Made by a program: the position numbers and the translations under genes. From NCBI RefSeq assembly GCF_031598375.1, contig NZ_CP123872.1, positions 310,001 to 374,000 on the forward strand: a DNA stretch of 64,000 nt, given 5' to 3'. This DNA comes from Temperatibacter marinus (GTDB lineage: Bacteria; Pseudomonadota; Alphaproteobacteria; Sphingomonadales; Kordiimonadaceae). Below the pieces are notes generated by a model, which was given only the letters and a program-made list of their open reading frames with translations, ran no database searches and had not been told where the DNA came from. Numbering within the stretch: position 1 is the first letter of the stretch; each line of letters begins with the position of its first letter. Below, one piece after another: positions 53,731 to 62,471 of this stretch.

Positions 53731-54839
53731 CTCTGTGGATTGTCCTGGCTGTATTGATGGTTTTCTGTCTCTTGCTTTTGATTAGACGAGCGCCTTCTTC
53801 TGATACCATTAATCTGAAACAAGTTGCACGGATGCATTATGACGAACAATTATCCTTGCTCGAGCATGACCTTCAAAATGGTAAAATTGATAAAGACTCG
53901 TACAGGATCAATAAAGCTGAAATCACCAGAACCTTCATGAGAGAGGCGGACGCTTCCTCAGAAAATGCAGAATCCAATGCCCTTTCGACGTTCCTTCTCA
54001 TTTCACTGGTGGTCTTCACAACCGGACTATCGCTCATCATCTATATGAATAAGGGCCGCCCAGATCTTGAAAGTGTCAGTCACGCCAGTGCTACATCGAT
54101 GCTTGAGCAAAAGATTGGTAAGAGTGAAACTACCCTCGGCGAGGCCCTTGAGCGTTTAGAAGCGGATTTACGAAGAAAACCAGACGATCCTTATCTTTTG
54201 GGACTTTATGCCAACACCCAATTTCAACTGAAAAACTATCATATAGCTTTGAATGGTTTCAGTAAACTTGAGGACCTCCAACCCGAAGATAGACGGTGGC
54301 CAATATCCAAGGTCGAGGCGCTCATGGCCATCGCAGAAGGACAAGTAACACCAGCGTCGCTTATGATCATTGATCAAATTCTCTTCAAGGACCCTAAGAA
54401 TCCTTCTGCCCACTATATTAAAGGCCTTTTCCATCAACAACGCGGTGAGAATGATAAAGCGCTGGCAATATGGGAAGCTTTTACGAGCCAGTCTGCACCC
54501 GACGCCCCGTGGATGAAAACACTCATGCCACAAATTAGAGCGCTCAAATACCCAATGCCTACAATTGATCCACAAACAATTCAACAGATCACATCCCTTC
54601 CGGAGTCAGAACAACTGGCTTTCTTTAAGGCTATGGCAGATCGATTAGAAACACGCCTTCATGATATACCTGATTTTCCAGAAGCCTATATGCGCTTGGC
54701 ACGTACACGCTTGATGACAGGGAATAAACAAGCTGCAATAAAGGCGCTTCAGCTTGGCATAAAAGGAAGTTCTGATCCTGCCCAAGCAACACCGTTAAGG
54801 CAAATGCTTGACAATTTGAGAGAATCAGACGAAAATTAG
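53727..54839 (+). CDS. ccmI: Apocytochrome chaperone CcmI
   Basis: A 370-residue protein with two N-terminal helices (about 1-18 and 88-106) joined by a charged cytoplasmic loop and then TPR repeats (LGLYANTQFQLKNYHIALNGF; HYIKGLFHQQRGENDKALAIW). It holds the C-terminal helix of apocytochrome c. It closes the operon. Confidence 0.92.
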   Translation: MTLWIVLAVLMVFCLLLLIRRAPSSDTINLKQVARMHYDEQLSLLEHDLQNGKIDKDSYRINKAEITRTFMREADASSENAESNALSTFLLISLVVFTTGLSLIIYMNKGRPDLESVSHASATSMLEQKIGKSETTLGEALERLEADLRRKPDDPYLLGLYANTQFQLKNYHIALNGFSKLEDLQPEDRRWPISKVEALMAIAEGQVTPASLMIIDQILFKDPKNPSAHYIKGLFHQQRGENDKALAIWEAFTSQSAPDAPWMKTLMPQIRALKYPMPTIDPQTIQQITSLPESEQLAFFKAMADRLETRLHDIPDFPEAYMRLARTRLMTGNKQAAIKALQLGIKGSSDPAQATPLRQMLDNLRESDEN

Positions 54840-54931
54840 CTCATGATCATTGGGACCTCAAAACGCGGTCTTATCTTGCCAGAATAGCGTAATCTATAGA
54901 GTACACCCTGTAAGGTGTTGGTGAAAACTGC

Positions 54932-55276
54932 ATGGTTATGAATATCAAGCCAGACCCAAACACACTAAATATCTTATCTCAGCAACAGTCTAATACTGTG
55001 TCTACAAAGACTGTTGATCTGAATAGAAAACCTATCGAGGAAAACCGAGACCGGCCGAATACGCCTCAAGGACAGCTCATCAAGCGTAAGTCTGCCAGCG
55101 ATAGTCGTGTTTCTGGCGGCCTTTCTTCGCCCGAAGAATTAGAAGCTGCAAAGAAAAAGGCCATCGAATTTTCTAGTACAAACAGAGAAGCTCCTTTTGG
55201 TCGCCTGTCTTCAAGCGTTGATGCTAATGGCAACAGAGACATTCCTCTCGGTCAAATTATTGACATCCGCGTATAA
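54932..55276 (+). CDS. Hypothetical 114-residue protein
   Basis: A polar protein without signal or membrane segment. Two related blocks occur: TPQGQLIKRKSA near residue 45 and a C-terminal block ending in IPLGQIIDIRV. Between them are many S, E and K residues, so the first two thirds may be disordered. No family was recognised. A second ATG lies 6 bases after the first, and neither has a clear ribosome-binding site. It lies 92 bases after ccmI and 17 bases before the Nudix gene. Confidence 0.6.
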   Translation: MVMNIKPDPNTLNILSQQQSNTVSTKTVDLNRKPIEENRDRPNTPQGQLIKRKSASDSRVSGGLSSPEELEAAKKKAIEFSSTNREAPFGRLSSSVDANGNRDIPLGQIIDIRV

Positions 55277-55293
55277 GACGATAGGTTTGTGGT

Positions 55294-55836
55294 ATGACCA
55301 TTATACAACCACAGCTCAACGATACCTTTTCAAAAAAAGTTCCTAAAGGGGATGATCATGAACGCTTAGTTTGTGATACGTGTGATTTTATCCATTACGA
55401 AAACCCAAAACTCATTGTGGGGTGTGTGGCAACCTATCAAGATAAAATTCTCCTGTGCAAGCGCGCAATCCAGCCTCAAAAGGGGCTATGGACACTGCCT
55501 GCAGGATTCATGGAACTTGGTGAAAATCCAGAAGAAGGCGCTGCGAGAGAAGCTTGGGAAGAGGCTCAAGCTAAAGTCACTATCAAAGATCTTCTTGCTG
55601 TATACACAGTGAAGCGTATCTCTCAAGTCCACCTCTTTTATAGGGCTGAGCTTTCGGAACCGGTATTTTCTGCTGGGATAGAAAGCATGGATGTCCAGCT
55701 CTTCAGATGGACCGAAATTCCATGGAAATTTCTTGCATTTCCAAGTGTAACCTGGGCCTTAAAAGATTACGAAAAAGTCATGGGATCCAAACATTTTGCC
55801 CCCTTCAGCAATCCTGAACCTTACAAAGATATATAA
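55294..55836 (+). CDS. Nudix hydrolase
   Basis: A 180-residue Nudix enzyme. The Nudix box is GFMELGENPEEGAAREAWEEAQ, with the final glycine replaced by glutamine. A CDTCDFIHYENPK segment in front is half of the zinc ribbon of NudC-like ADP-ribose or NADH hydrolases. It probably hydrolyses a nucleotide diphosphate linkage. Confidence 0.87.
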   Translation: MTIIQPQLNDTFSKKVPKGDDHERLVCDTCDFIHYENPKLIVGCVATYQDKILLCKRAIQPQKGLWTLPAGFMELGENPEEGAAREAWEEAQAKVTIKDLLAVYTVKRISQVHLFYRAELSEPVFSAGIESMDVQLFRWTEIPWKFLAFPSVTWALKDYEKVMGSKHFAPFSNPEPYKDI

Positions 55837-55898
55837 CAGTTTCGTGATCTCTAAAAATATAATAATCCAATTTCTCCCCTATTGTGTAGCAAGATATA

Positions 55899-55925
55899 CC
55901 AAGTTCTGAACTCTCAGATACTTGG
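55899..55925. repeat. Hairpin upstream of the fasciclin gene
   Basis: CCAAG-T-TCTGA (55899-55909) pairs with TCAGA-TA-CTTGG (55914-55925) around ACTC, with a small internal loop. There is no T run, so it is not an evident terminator. It lies 53 bases before the fasciclin ATG. Confidence 0.5.
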
Positions 55926-55977
55926 CTTCTGGTAGAGCCGCTATGGTGTAGGCTCATCAGTTTCGGAGAAAAATGAA

Positions 55978-56484
55978 ATGTTTAAATTTTCTAAAAAAAT
56001 TGCTGTGATTGCAGCAGTGACAGCGAGCGTTTTCGCTCTTCAACCTACAGCCCATGCAGGATCTAACTCTAAAGCAGATATTGTGGATACAGCAGTAGGC
56101 GCCGGCAGTTTCAATACCCTAGTCGCAGCAGTGAAAGCCGCAGGCCTTGTCGATGTGCTGAAAGGGGATGGACCGTTTACGGTTTTCGCACCAACTGACG
56201 CAGCCTTTGCAAAACTGCCAGATGGGACAGTTGAAAGCCTTCTTAAACCTGAAAACAAAGATAAACTTATTGCCATTCTTACCTACCATGTCGTCCCAGG
56301 TAAAGTGTATAAGAAAAGTTTAATCGGTAAAAAAATTACGGCTTCAACAGTTCAAGGTTCCAAAATACAAATGAAAGGGACTAATGGCCGTGTAACTGTC
56401 GATAACGCTCGTATTTTAAAAGCCGATATCAAGACTTCGAATGGTATCATTCATGTGATTGACAGAGTAATCCTTCCTGAGTAA
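55978..56484 (+). CDS. Secreted fasciclin (FAS1) domain protein
   Basis: A 168-residue exported protein. A signal peptide ends at AHAG and one FAS1 domain follows (residues 33-168), with [12 protein letters not shown] and YHVVPGKVY, and the closing [15 protein letters not shown]1 domains mediate adhesion and matrix contact. It probably sits in the periplasm or is released. It stands alone with a terminator after it. Confidence 0.92.
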   Translation: MFKFSKKIAVIAAVTASVFALQPTAHAGSNSKADIVDTAVGAGSFNTLVAAVKAAGLVDVLKGDGPFTVFAPTDAAFAKLPDGTVESLLKPENKDKLIAILTYHVVPGKVYKKSLIGKKITASTVQGSKIQMKGTNGRVTVDNARILKADIKTSNGIIHVIDRVILPE

Positions 56485-56561
56485 AGTTTGATTTCGGATT
56501 TCACCTGTGCACTGGGATTATCCCACAGGAATTCACCTGACAGGAAGCATCCAAATTCAAC

Positions 56562-56593
56562 CCCCGCTAGGCAATACGATCTGGCGGGGTTTT
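56562..56593 (+). terminator. Terminator after the fasciclin gene
   Basis: CCCCGCTAG (56562-56570) pairs with CTGGCGGGG (56581-56589) with one T-G pair and a 10-base loop; TTTT and a T-rich run follow. Confidence 0.8.
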
Positions 56594-56692
56594 CTTTTTA
56601 CAGTACTTGATAGTGGATGCATAGAAAACAGAGTAATACTTTTAGTTGAACGTAACACTAAAAAGTATATATTTCCCTTTAAGGGGAAAAGA

Positions 56693-56929
56693 ATGCCAGT
56701 TTATCTAAAGTCTGAAATAGAAAAGCTCCTATTAACCTATCTGCTCTACGTGCTGACTGGGACAATAACTGTCTATTTAAATGTTGTCATGATGAACTCA
56801 CTCTATAACAGTGACTCGAGTGCGATAAGTCTCTTTTTGCGGTTCACTCTTGTAGAAATTCTCGTGGGCTTTATGATCTTTGGGGCCCTTTACATCAAAG
56901 TCAAATATATCGATAAATATCTTGATTAA
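56693..56929 (+). CDS. Small membrane protein, unknown
   Basis: A 78-residue protein with two hydrophobic helices (about 11-35 and 48-70) and charged ends. ATG 56693 is chosen because AAGGGGAA lies 5 bases upstream; the longer frame would run through the terminator at 56562-56593 and is rejected. No family was recognised. It overlaps the convergent yciB gene by 4 bases. Confidence 0.6.
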   Translation: MPVYLKSEIEKLLLTYLLYVLTGTITVYLNVVMMNSLYNSDSSAISLFLRFTLVEILVGFMIFGALYIKVKYIDKYLD

Positions 56930-57582
56930 AGATTTTCACTTTTGTCTTCACGCCGAGTTTGATCAGCTTTTTTTTGCTCAAGAGCATCAGTATCTATATA
57001 TTTCATCAGCAACATCATCTGAACAAAAATAAAGACCATCATCATTGGTAAGACTCCAAAAGATTTAAAGCCAGCCCAAAACTCGTCAGACTGCGTCCGC
57101 CAAACGGCTTCATTCAGACCCGCGACCAAAAGGCTGAAGAGAGCATAATTCCGGGTAAAAATTCGCCACCCAATATCATTCATAGAGATGGCCTCACCCA
57201 GAAGAGACTTGATAAAGAGTTTCCCTCTCATCATGCCAACCAGCAGAATAGCTGCAATGAGGCAGTTAATGACTGTGAGCTTCATTTTCACAAAAACTGG
57301 ATTATCAAAAATAAGGGTTAACGCCCCCAGACCGACGATAAGTCCAGTAGAAAGCTTCAGCATTTTGGGAATATGGCGCTCTACAAACCAGTGAATGCCC
57401 ATTGATATGACTGAGAGAACCATAAACATAGCGGTGGCGAACATAATTCCTTTGAACTTAATGGCAAAGAAAAAGAGCACAAGAGGAAGGAAATCCAACA
57501 TAAATTTAAGGCCGCTGGGTATTTTCCCATGTTTCTCTGCCTTAAGACTAGTGTCACTCTGTGGCTTTTCTGCTTCAGTCAT
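56926..57582 (-). CDS. yciB: Inner-membrane protein YciB (IspZ-like)
   Basis: A 218-residue membrane protein with five to six helices. LDFLPLVLFFFAIKFKGIMFAT at the start, the FDNPVFVKMKLTVINCL segment and NEAVWRTQSDEFWAGFK are typical of the YciB/septation protein A family, which affects envelope synthesis and division. The N-terminal 20 residues are a charged extension. Confidence 0.92.
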   Translation of the reverse strand: MTEAEKPQSDTSLKAEKHGKIPSGLKFMLDFLPLVLFFFAIKFKGIMFATAMFMVLSVISMGIHWFVERHIPKMLKLSTGLIVGLGALTLIFDNPVFVKMKLTVINCLIAAILLVGMMRGKLFIKSLLGEAISMNDIGWRIFTRNYALFSLLVAGLNEAVWRTQSDEFWAGFKSFGVLPMMMVFIFVQMMLLMKYIDTDALEQKKADQTRREDKSENL

Positions 57583-57753
57583 GGTCTTTACGCTCCCCGA
57601 CGTTTATTTATCACACATATTCTTATGGAATTTATAGCGGGATCCCCATAGGGTTCAAGCTAATTGGTAAATTAACCGCTTTGGCTTTGGTCACAAAAAA
57701 AGCCGCACTCTATTTTACCCCATTGTATAGGTTATACTTTAAAGGAGTATTTG

Positions 57754-59022
57754 ATGTTTGCTCTGTTAAAAGAGAAAACTTTTGGCCTCTTTTGGTGGTC
57801 CAACTTGGTGAATGTGATCGGTGATCATATTACCCTGTTAGCCTTCCCGTGGATTGCTTTGCAAATGACGGGTGATGTGGGTATTACAGCAACAGTGTTG
57901 GCCATTCAAGGATTGCCCCGAGCTGTTCTGATGCTCGTAGGGGGCGGCATTCTTGATCGCACAAACCCTGTTATTATTATACAGGTGACGAATATTACCC
58001 GGGGCATACTCGTTGCTGGACTTGCTGCACTCACCTATTATGACATGGCTACGCTGACCCATGTCTTTCTGGTTGCAATACTCTTTGGAATTTCAGATGC
58101 TTTTTATTATCCTGCAAGCATTTCAATGGTCCCCGCTATTCTCCAAGACGAAAAACGCCAGGCCGGTAATGCACTCATACAGGTAACCAATCAACTGGCT
58201 GTTTTTGTTGGTCCTATGGTTGCAGGGCTTATCATTGCCGGACAGATTGACACGACCCATGTTGATGCTTCCACAACGCTGAGTAACTATCAAGATGATC
58301 GACTTGGGCTATCCCGTGCTTTCTTATTTGATGCGATGACATTCGCCTGCGCTAGCCTGCTACTCTTCTTTGTAAAAACCAAACCCAAAAGCCATGAAGA
58401 CGAAACCAAGAGTCTTATGCAACAAATTATTGATGGCATAAAATTTGTTTGGTCAATTCCGTCGATGAGACTTTGTTTTCTTGGCATTGGGGCCATTGAA
58501 TTTTGCTATCATGCTCCCATATTTGTTGGCCTTCCTGCCCTAACAAAAGGGCGATTTACAGAAGGAGCACTAATTTTCGGATGGATGGTTTCTGCCTATG
58601 GTATTGGAGGCTTGCTTGGCGGTATTACAGCTGGGATGACACGCTCACCAAAAGCCGAAAACATCGCTCGTTATCTATTTCTCTGCTTTGCACTTTCCAG
58701 CGGATCGATCGCCGTGATCGCTGTTGTAGAAAGCTATGTCGTTGCCATGATTCTCTTTTTCTTAGGAGGATTTTTGGATAATTATATGTGGATTCATTTC
58801 ATGACATGGATCCAAAAGGTCACCCCAGAGCGTATGATGGGCCGCGTGATGAGTTTATTGATGTTCATCGCGATTGGTATGCTCCCAATTGCTTATATTA
58901 TCATGGGGGTTTTATTTAAGATTGATTTGATCGGAACCATGTTCATTGCAGGGTCTACTATGCTTATTCTCTGCATAATTGCGGCTTTTCATCCTGACGG
59001 TAAACGTGTAGAGATGACATAA
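57754..59022 (+). CDS. Major facilitator transporter
   Basis: A 422-residue MFS transporter with 12 helices. The loop after helix 2 reads GGGILDRTNPV, the family A-motif in modified form, and a large cytoplasmic loop is at about 200-220. It resembles the drug or siderophore exporter group (EntS-like). ATG 57754 is chosen as AAAGGAG is 6 bases upstream. The substrate is unknown. Confidence 0.86.
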   Translation: MFALLKEKTFGLFWWSNLVNVIGDHITLLAFPWIALQMTGDVGITATVLAIQGLPRAVLMLVGGGILDRTNPVIIIQVTNITRGILVAGLAALTYYDMATLTHVFLVAILFGISDAFYYPASISMVPAILQDEKRQAGNALIQVTNQLAVFVGPMVAGLIIAGQIDTTHVDASTTLSNYQDDRLGLSRAFLFDAMTFACASLLLFFVKTKPKSHEDETKSLMQQIIDGIKFVWSIPSMRLCFLGIGAIEFCYHAPIFVGLPALTKGRFTEGALIFGWMVSAYGIGGLLGGITAGMTRSPKAENIARYLFLCFALSSGSIAVIAVVESYVVAMILFFLGGFLDNYMWIHFMTWIQKVTPERMMGRVMSLLMFIAIGMLPIAYIIMGVLFKIDLIGTMFIAGSTMLILCIIAAFHPDGKRVEMT

Positions 59023-59058
59023 GAGCAGGCATTCTTATAAAAGTGAAGTGAGACGACT

Positions 59059-59625
59059 ATGCGTGGGTATTTTGGCATTGGCATTGACGGGGCGACAAAG
59101 ACCGGCAACATGGGTAATTTGATCCGCACTGCATATTCTTTTGGTGCAGCCTATGCCTTTATAACCAAGCCCCAAGGCGGTGAGACAAAAAACAATCTGG
59201 CCATCACTAAAGATTTCGCAGACACAAGTAAGACATGGAAACAAATCCCTTTTTACATGTATCAAGGACCCGATGAGATTCAAATGCCTAAAGGGTGCCG
59301 AATGGTGGGCGTTGAATTAACGGATGAAAGTATTGACCTTCCAAGCTTTCGTCATCCGCATCAAGCGGTCTATGTTTTAGGCGCTGAAATATACGGGCTT
59401 TCTAAACCCATGCTTGATCGCTGTGATGATGTCATCAAAATACCGACACAATTTTCATTAAATGTTGCAACAGCTGGCGCAATTGTTATGTATGATAGAA
59501 TGAGAATGCTGGGTGGCTTTCCGGATCGTCCCATTATGACCGGACAGCCCATAGAAGAGAAGACACATATTCAAGGGGGCCCAAAAATGAGAGCCTTGAA
59601 AAACAAGAACAAACAGGAAGAGTAA
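59059..59625 (+). CDS. SpoU/TrmH-type RNA methyltransferase
   Basis: A 188-residue SPOUT-fold methyltransferase with NMGNLIRTAYSFGA, VLGAEIYGLSKPMLDRCD and the SAM knot SLNVATAGAIVMYDRM. It probably methylates a 2'-OH in tRNA or rRNA. It overlaps the IalB-like gene by one base (TAATG). Confidence 0.9.
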   Translation: MRGYFGIGIDGATKTGNMGNLIRTAYSFGAAYAFITKPQGGETKNNLAITKDFADTSKTWKQIPFYMYQGPDEIQMPKGCRMVGVELTDESIDLPSFRHPHQAVYVLGAEIYGLSKPMLDRCDDVIKIPTQFSLNVATAGAIVMYDRMRMLGGFPDRPIMTGQPIEEKTHIQGGPKMRALKNKNKQEE

Positions 59626-60152
59626 TGTCACAGATTAAATTATTTACTTTAAGTCTTTTAGCCTTAGTCGTTGCAGGCATTGCTCCCCTTGTAGAAGCGC
59701 AAGATAAGCGCGATACACTCGGTAGTTTCCGCAAATGGGATGCGATGAAGATGCGCGATAGCGGGGCAGATATGTGTTATATGATCAGCACACCAACCCG
59801 CTGGTCAGCCAGTAGGAAAGGTGTCCGCCGAGGCGATATATATTTTACTGTCACCTCTCGTCCGCGCTTCAAAATTAAAAACCAAATTAATACAGTTGTT
59901 GGCTATACGCTCAAAGCAGGGAGTGAAGTGACAATTTCTATTGATGGCAGAAAAAACTTTAAACTCTTCACTGAAGGGGGCGGGGCTTGGGCCTATGATC
60001 CACGCGATGATCAACGCTTAGTAACAGCGATGAAAGCCGGAAATTCTATGGTGGTTACGGCCACTTCAAGTCGTGGTACACGAACAACGGATGTATATAG
60101 TCTATCCGGCTTTACGGCGGCAAATAACGCCATCAATAGGCGCTGCAAATAA
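59625..60152 (+). CDS. IalB-family exported protein
   Basis: A 175-residue exported protein with signal peptide (ends near VEAQ). It matches the invasion-associated locus B family of alphaproteobacteria: a central GGAWAYDPRDDQRLVTAMKAG segment, SSRGTRTTDVYSLSGF near the end and two cysteines (MCYMI, RRC). The role is not well known, although it was linked to host-cell entry in Bartonella. Here it follows an RNA methyltransferase with 1-base overlap. Confidence 0.82.
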   Translation: MSQIKLFTLSLLALVVAGIAPLVEAQDKRDTLGSFRKWDAMKMRDSGADMCYMISTPTRWSASRKGVRRGDIYFTVTSRPRFKIKNQINTVVGYTLKAGSEVTISIDGRKNFKLFTEGGGAWAYDPRDDQRLVTAMKAGNSMVVTATSSRGTRTTDVYSLSGFTAANNAINRRCK

Positions 60153-60158
60153 GAGAGG

Positions 60159-60180
60159 GCCCCTGTGACTGGGGCTTTTT
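60159..60180 (+). terminator. Terminator after the IalB-like gene
   Basis: GCCCC (60159-60163) pairs with GGGGC (60171-60175) around a 7-base loop; five T follow. The T run touches the stop of the convergent dehydrogenase gene. Confidence 0.8.
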
Positions 60181-61351
60181 AATCACTCCCGAAGAGGTCG
60201 CGCGTATAAACCTTTTCCTTCACAGAGATTAGATCATCTACAAATCTATTGGCGACAATGATATCTGACTGCTGTTTAAAACTCTCTAGGTTATGAAGCA
60301 CAGGACTGTTAAAAAAGGTATCCTCTTTCAGCTCAGGCTCGTAAACAATTACGCGAATACCTTTGGCCTTAATTCGTTTCATAATCCCTTGAATAGAGGA
60401 AGATCTAAAATTGTCTGATCCAGCCTTCATAACAAGGCGGTATATTCCTACAGTCATAGGATTTTTTTCAATAATTTGATCCGCAATAAAGTCTTTCCGC
60501 GTAGTATTTGCATTCACGATGGCTTCAATCATATTGTTTGGAACATCACTATAATTTGCCAATAGTTGCTTGGTATCTTTCGGCAGACAATACCCACCGT
60601 AACCAAAAGAAGGATTATTATAGTGATTTCCAATGCGGGGGTCCAAGCAGACACCGTCAATAATATGACGACTGTTCAAGCCTTGTTTCTCAGCGAAACT
60701 ATCCAATTCGTTAAAATAGGCGACGCGCATCGCAAGATACGTATTTGCAAAAAGCTTCACAGCTTCGGCCTCTGTATTTCCAACTAAGAGAATAGGAGCA
60801 TCGGGTTTACGACTACAGTCCCTTAACATCTCTGCAAAAATTTGTGCTCTCTCGGATTGCTCTCCAACGATAATCCGAGAAGGGTATAAATTATCGTAAA
60901 GGGCTTTTCCTTCCCTCAAAAATTCGGGTGAAAAGACAATATTCTCGTGTCCTGTTTCATTTGTTAAATTATTTGTATATCCGACGGGTATCGTTGATTT
61001 TATAACGACCATTGCAGCCGGGTTGAAAGTAATGATGTCACTGATCACAGCCTCAATGCTGCTTGTATTAAAATAATTAGTTGCTGCATCATAATCTGTA
61101 GGCGTGGCGATGATGATCACATCGGCCCCTTTATAAGCTTCTTCTTTATCTAGTGTAGCTCGGAAATTCAAATTCTTATTGGTCAAGAAGTCTTCAATCT
61201 CGACATCAACGATTGGGGCAACCTTATTATTCAGCCCTTCAACGCGTTCTGCATCAATATCTAAGGAAACAACTTCATATTTTTGCGCTAAAAGTAGAGC
61301 ATTTGACAGACCAACATAGCCTGTTCCTACAACAGCAATTTTCTTTGACAT
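60179..61351 (-). CDS. ugd: UDP-glucose/nucleotide-sugar dehydrogenase
   Basis: A 390-residue nucleotide-sugar dehydrogenase. NAD site: [11 protein letters not shown]. Catalytic cysteine in [15 protein letters not shown] (C255). It oxidises the C6 hydroxyl of a UDP-sugar to the acid, giving building blocks for capsule or lipopolysaccharide. ATG 61351 is preferred over 61378 since AAGGTTGAAG lies before it. UDP-glucose is the likely substrate; other UDP-sugars are possible. Confidence 0.9.
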   Translation of the reverse strand: MSKKIAVVGTGYVGLSNALLLAQKYEVVSLDIDAERVEGLNNKVAPIVDVEIEDFLTNKNLNFRATLDKEEAYKGADVIIIATPTDYDAATNYFNTSSIEAVISDIITFNPAAMVVIKSTIPVGYTNNLTNETGHENIVFSPEFLREGKALYDNLYPSRIIVGEQSERAQIFAEMLRDCSRKPDAPILLVGNTEAEAVKLFANTYLAMRVAYFNELDSFAEKQGLNSRHIIDGVCLDPRIGNHYNNPSFGYGGYCLPKDTKQLLANYSDVPNNMIEAIVNANTTRKDFIADQIIEKNPMTVGIYRLVMKAGSDNFRSSSIQGIMKRIKAKGIRVIVYEPELKEDTFFNSPVLHNLESFKQQSDIIVANRFVDDLISVKEKVYTRDLFGSD

Positions 61352-61442
61352 AACTTCAACCTTTTTACTGGATTCCATGGGAATACTACCTGATTATAGC
61401 ATTTATTAAACTGAAATCTGTTGCTTATCACGGAAAATCAGC

Positions 61443-61522
61443 TTTTATCGTCATGCTGATAAAATAGAGAGTCCTTTCCCAACTCTCTCTAAAAACTGTT
61501 CGCGACTTGATGGTTATCAAGT
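61443..61522. repeat. Three adjacent inverted repeats in a divergent gap
   Basis: The 226-base gap between ugd and the oxygenase gene has three inverted repeats in a row: TTTTATC/GATAAAA (61443-61464), AGAGAGT/ACTCTCT (61466-61488) and ACTTGAT/ATCAAGT (61505-61522). They may be regulator sites or a structured leader of the oxygenase gene, which starts at 61578. Nothing else was seen in the gap. Confidence 0.5.
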
Positions 61523-61577
61523 GACTTATCTCGCAGAATGGGATACACAGACTATCAAGAATTAGGGAGAGTATTTC

Positions 61578-62426
61578 ATGACAGAATTAGTTGCTGTAGA
61601 TTTTGAAGCCGAAAAAGCCGCTGAGTTATTTACAAAGTCTTTGCATGAGACTGGCTTTGGTGTCCTCAAAAATCATCCTATCCAAAAACAACTGGTAGAA
61701 ACCATCTATCAAGAGTGGGAAGAATGGTTCAAAGGCGACGAAAACGACAAGGAAGCATATTTATATAATAAAGAAACCCAAGATGGATTCTTTCCCAGTC
61801 GTGTGTCTGAAACTGCTAAAGGACACAAGCATAAGGATATTAAGGAATATTATCATGTCTATCCTAATGGTCGTTGCCCAGAAAGCTTAGAGAAGCATAT
61901 TCGCGCCTATTATAAGGAAGCAGGCTTACTCGCACAAACTCTTCTTTCATGGGTCGAAGCCTATTCGCCCCCAGACATTGCTGCAGCTTATAGCAGTCCT
62001 TTGCCTGAAATGATCAAAGAGAGTCACAAAACGTTACTGCGTATTCTTCATTATCCACCGATGACCGGAGATGAAGAACCTGGAGCGATCCGAGCTGCTG
62101 CCCATGGTGACATTAATTTACTCACCGTTCTTCCTGCCGCAAACGAACCTGGTCTACAGGTACAACGTAAGGATGGGAGTTGGATGGATGCACCCAGTGA
62201 TTTTGGCCTAATCATTGTGAACATAGGGGATATGCTTCAAGAAGCTTCTCAGGGCTATTATCCCTCAACAATTCACAGAGTAATAAACCCCTCAGGCAAA
62301 GCCAGTGATAAGTCTCGAATTTCACTCCCTCTGTTCTTGCATCCTCGACCAGATGTGGTCCTCTCGGAACGTCACACTGCTGATACTTACTTAGAAGAAC
62401 GATTAAGAGAATTAGGTGTAAAATAA
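61578..62426 (+). CDS. 2-oxoglutarate/Fe(II)-dependent oxygenase
   Basis: A 282-residue double-stranded beta-helix oxygenase of the isopenicillin N synthase type. The iron ligands are in AAHGDINLLTVL (HxD) and STIHRVIN (H), and the arginine that holds 2-oxoglutarate is in SRISLPLFLHP. FGVLKNHPI is the family N-terminal segment. It may hydroxylate or desaturate a small molecule. GGGAGAG precedes the ATG. Confidence 0.9.
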   Translation: MTELVAVDFEAEKAAELFTKSLHETGFGVLKNHPIQKQLVETIYQEWEEWFKGDENDKEAYLYNKETQDGFFPSRVSETAKGHKHKDIKEYYHVYPNGRCPESLEKHIRAYYKEAGLLAQTLLSWVEAYSPPDIAAAYSSPLPEMIKESHKTLLRILHYPPMTGDEEPGAIRAAAHGDINLLTVLPAANEPGLQVQRKDGSWMDAPSDFGLIIVNIGDMLQEASQGYYPSTIHRVINPSGKASDKSRISLPLFLHPRPDVVLSERHTADTYLEERLRELGVK

Positions 62427-62452
62427 AAAAAGGAGGCCCATACCTCCTTTTT
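62427..62452. terminator. Bidirectional terminator
   Basis: AAAAAGGAGG (62427-62436) pairs with CCTCCTTTTT (62443-62452) around a 6-base loop. It separates the convergent oxygenase and old yellow enzyme genes. Confidence 0.85.
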
Positions 62453-62471
62453 CTTAACTATCTTAGCATCC

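Noticed and set aside
56507-56692. N-terminal extension of the small membrane protein
   Set aside because: It runs through the terminator of the fasciclin gene and is not hydrophobic in the same pattern.
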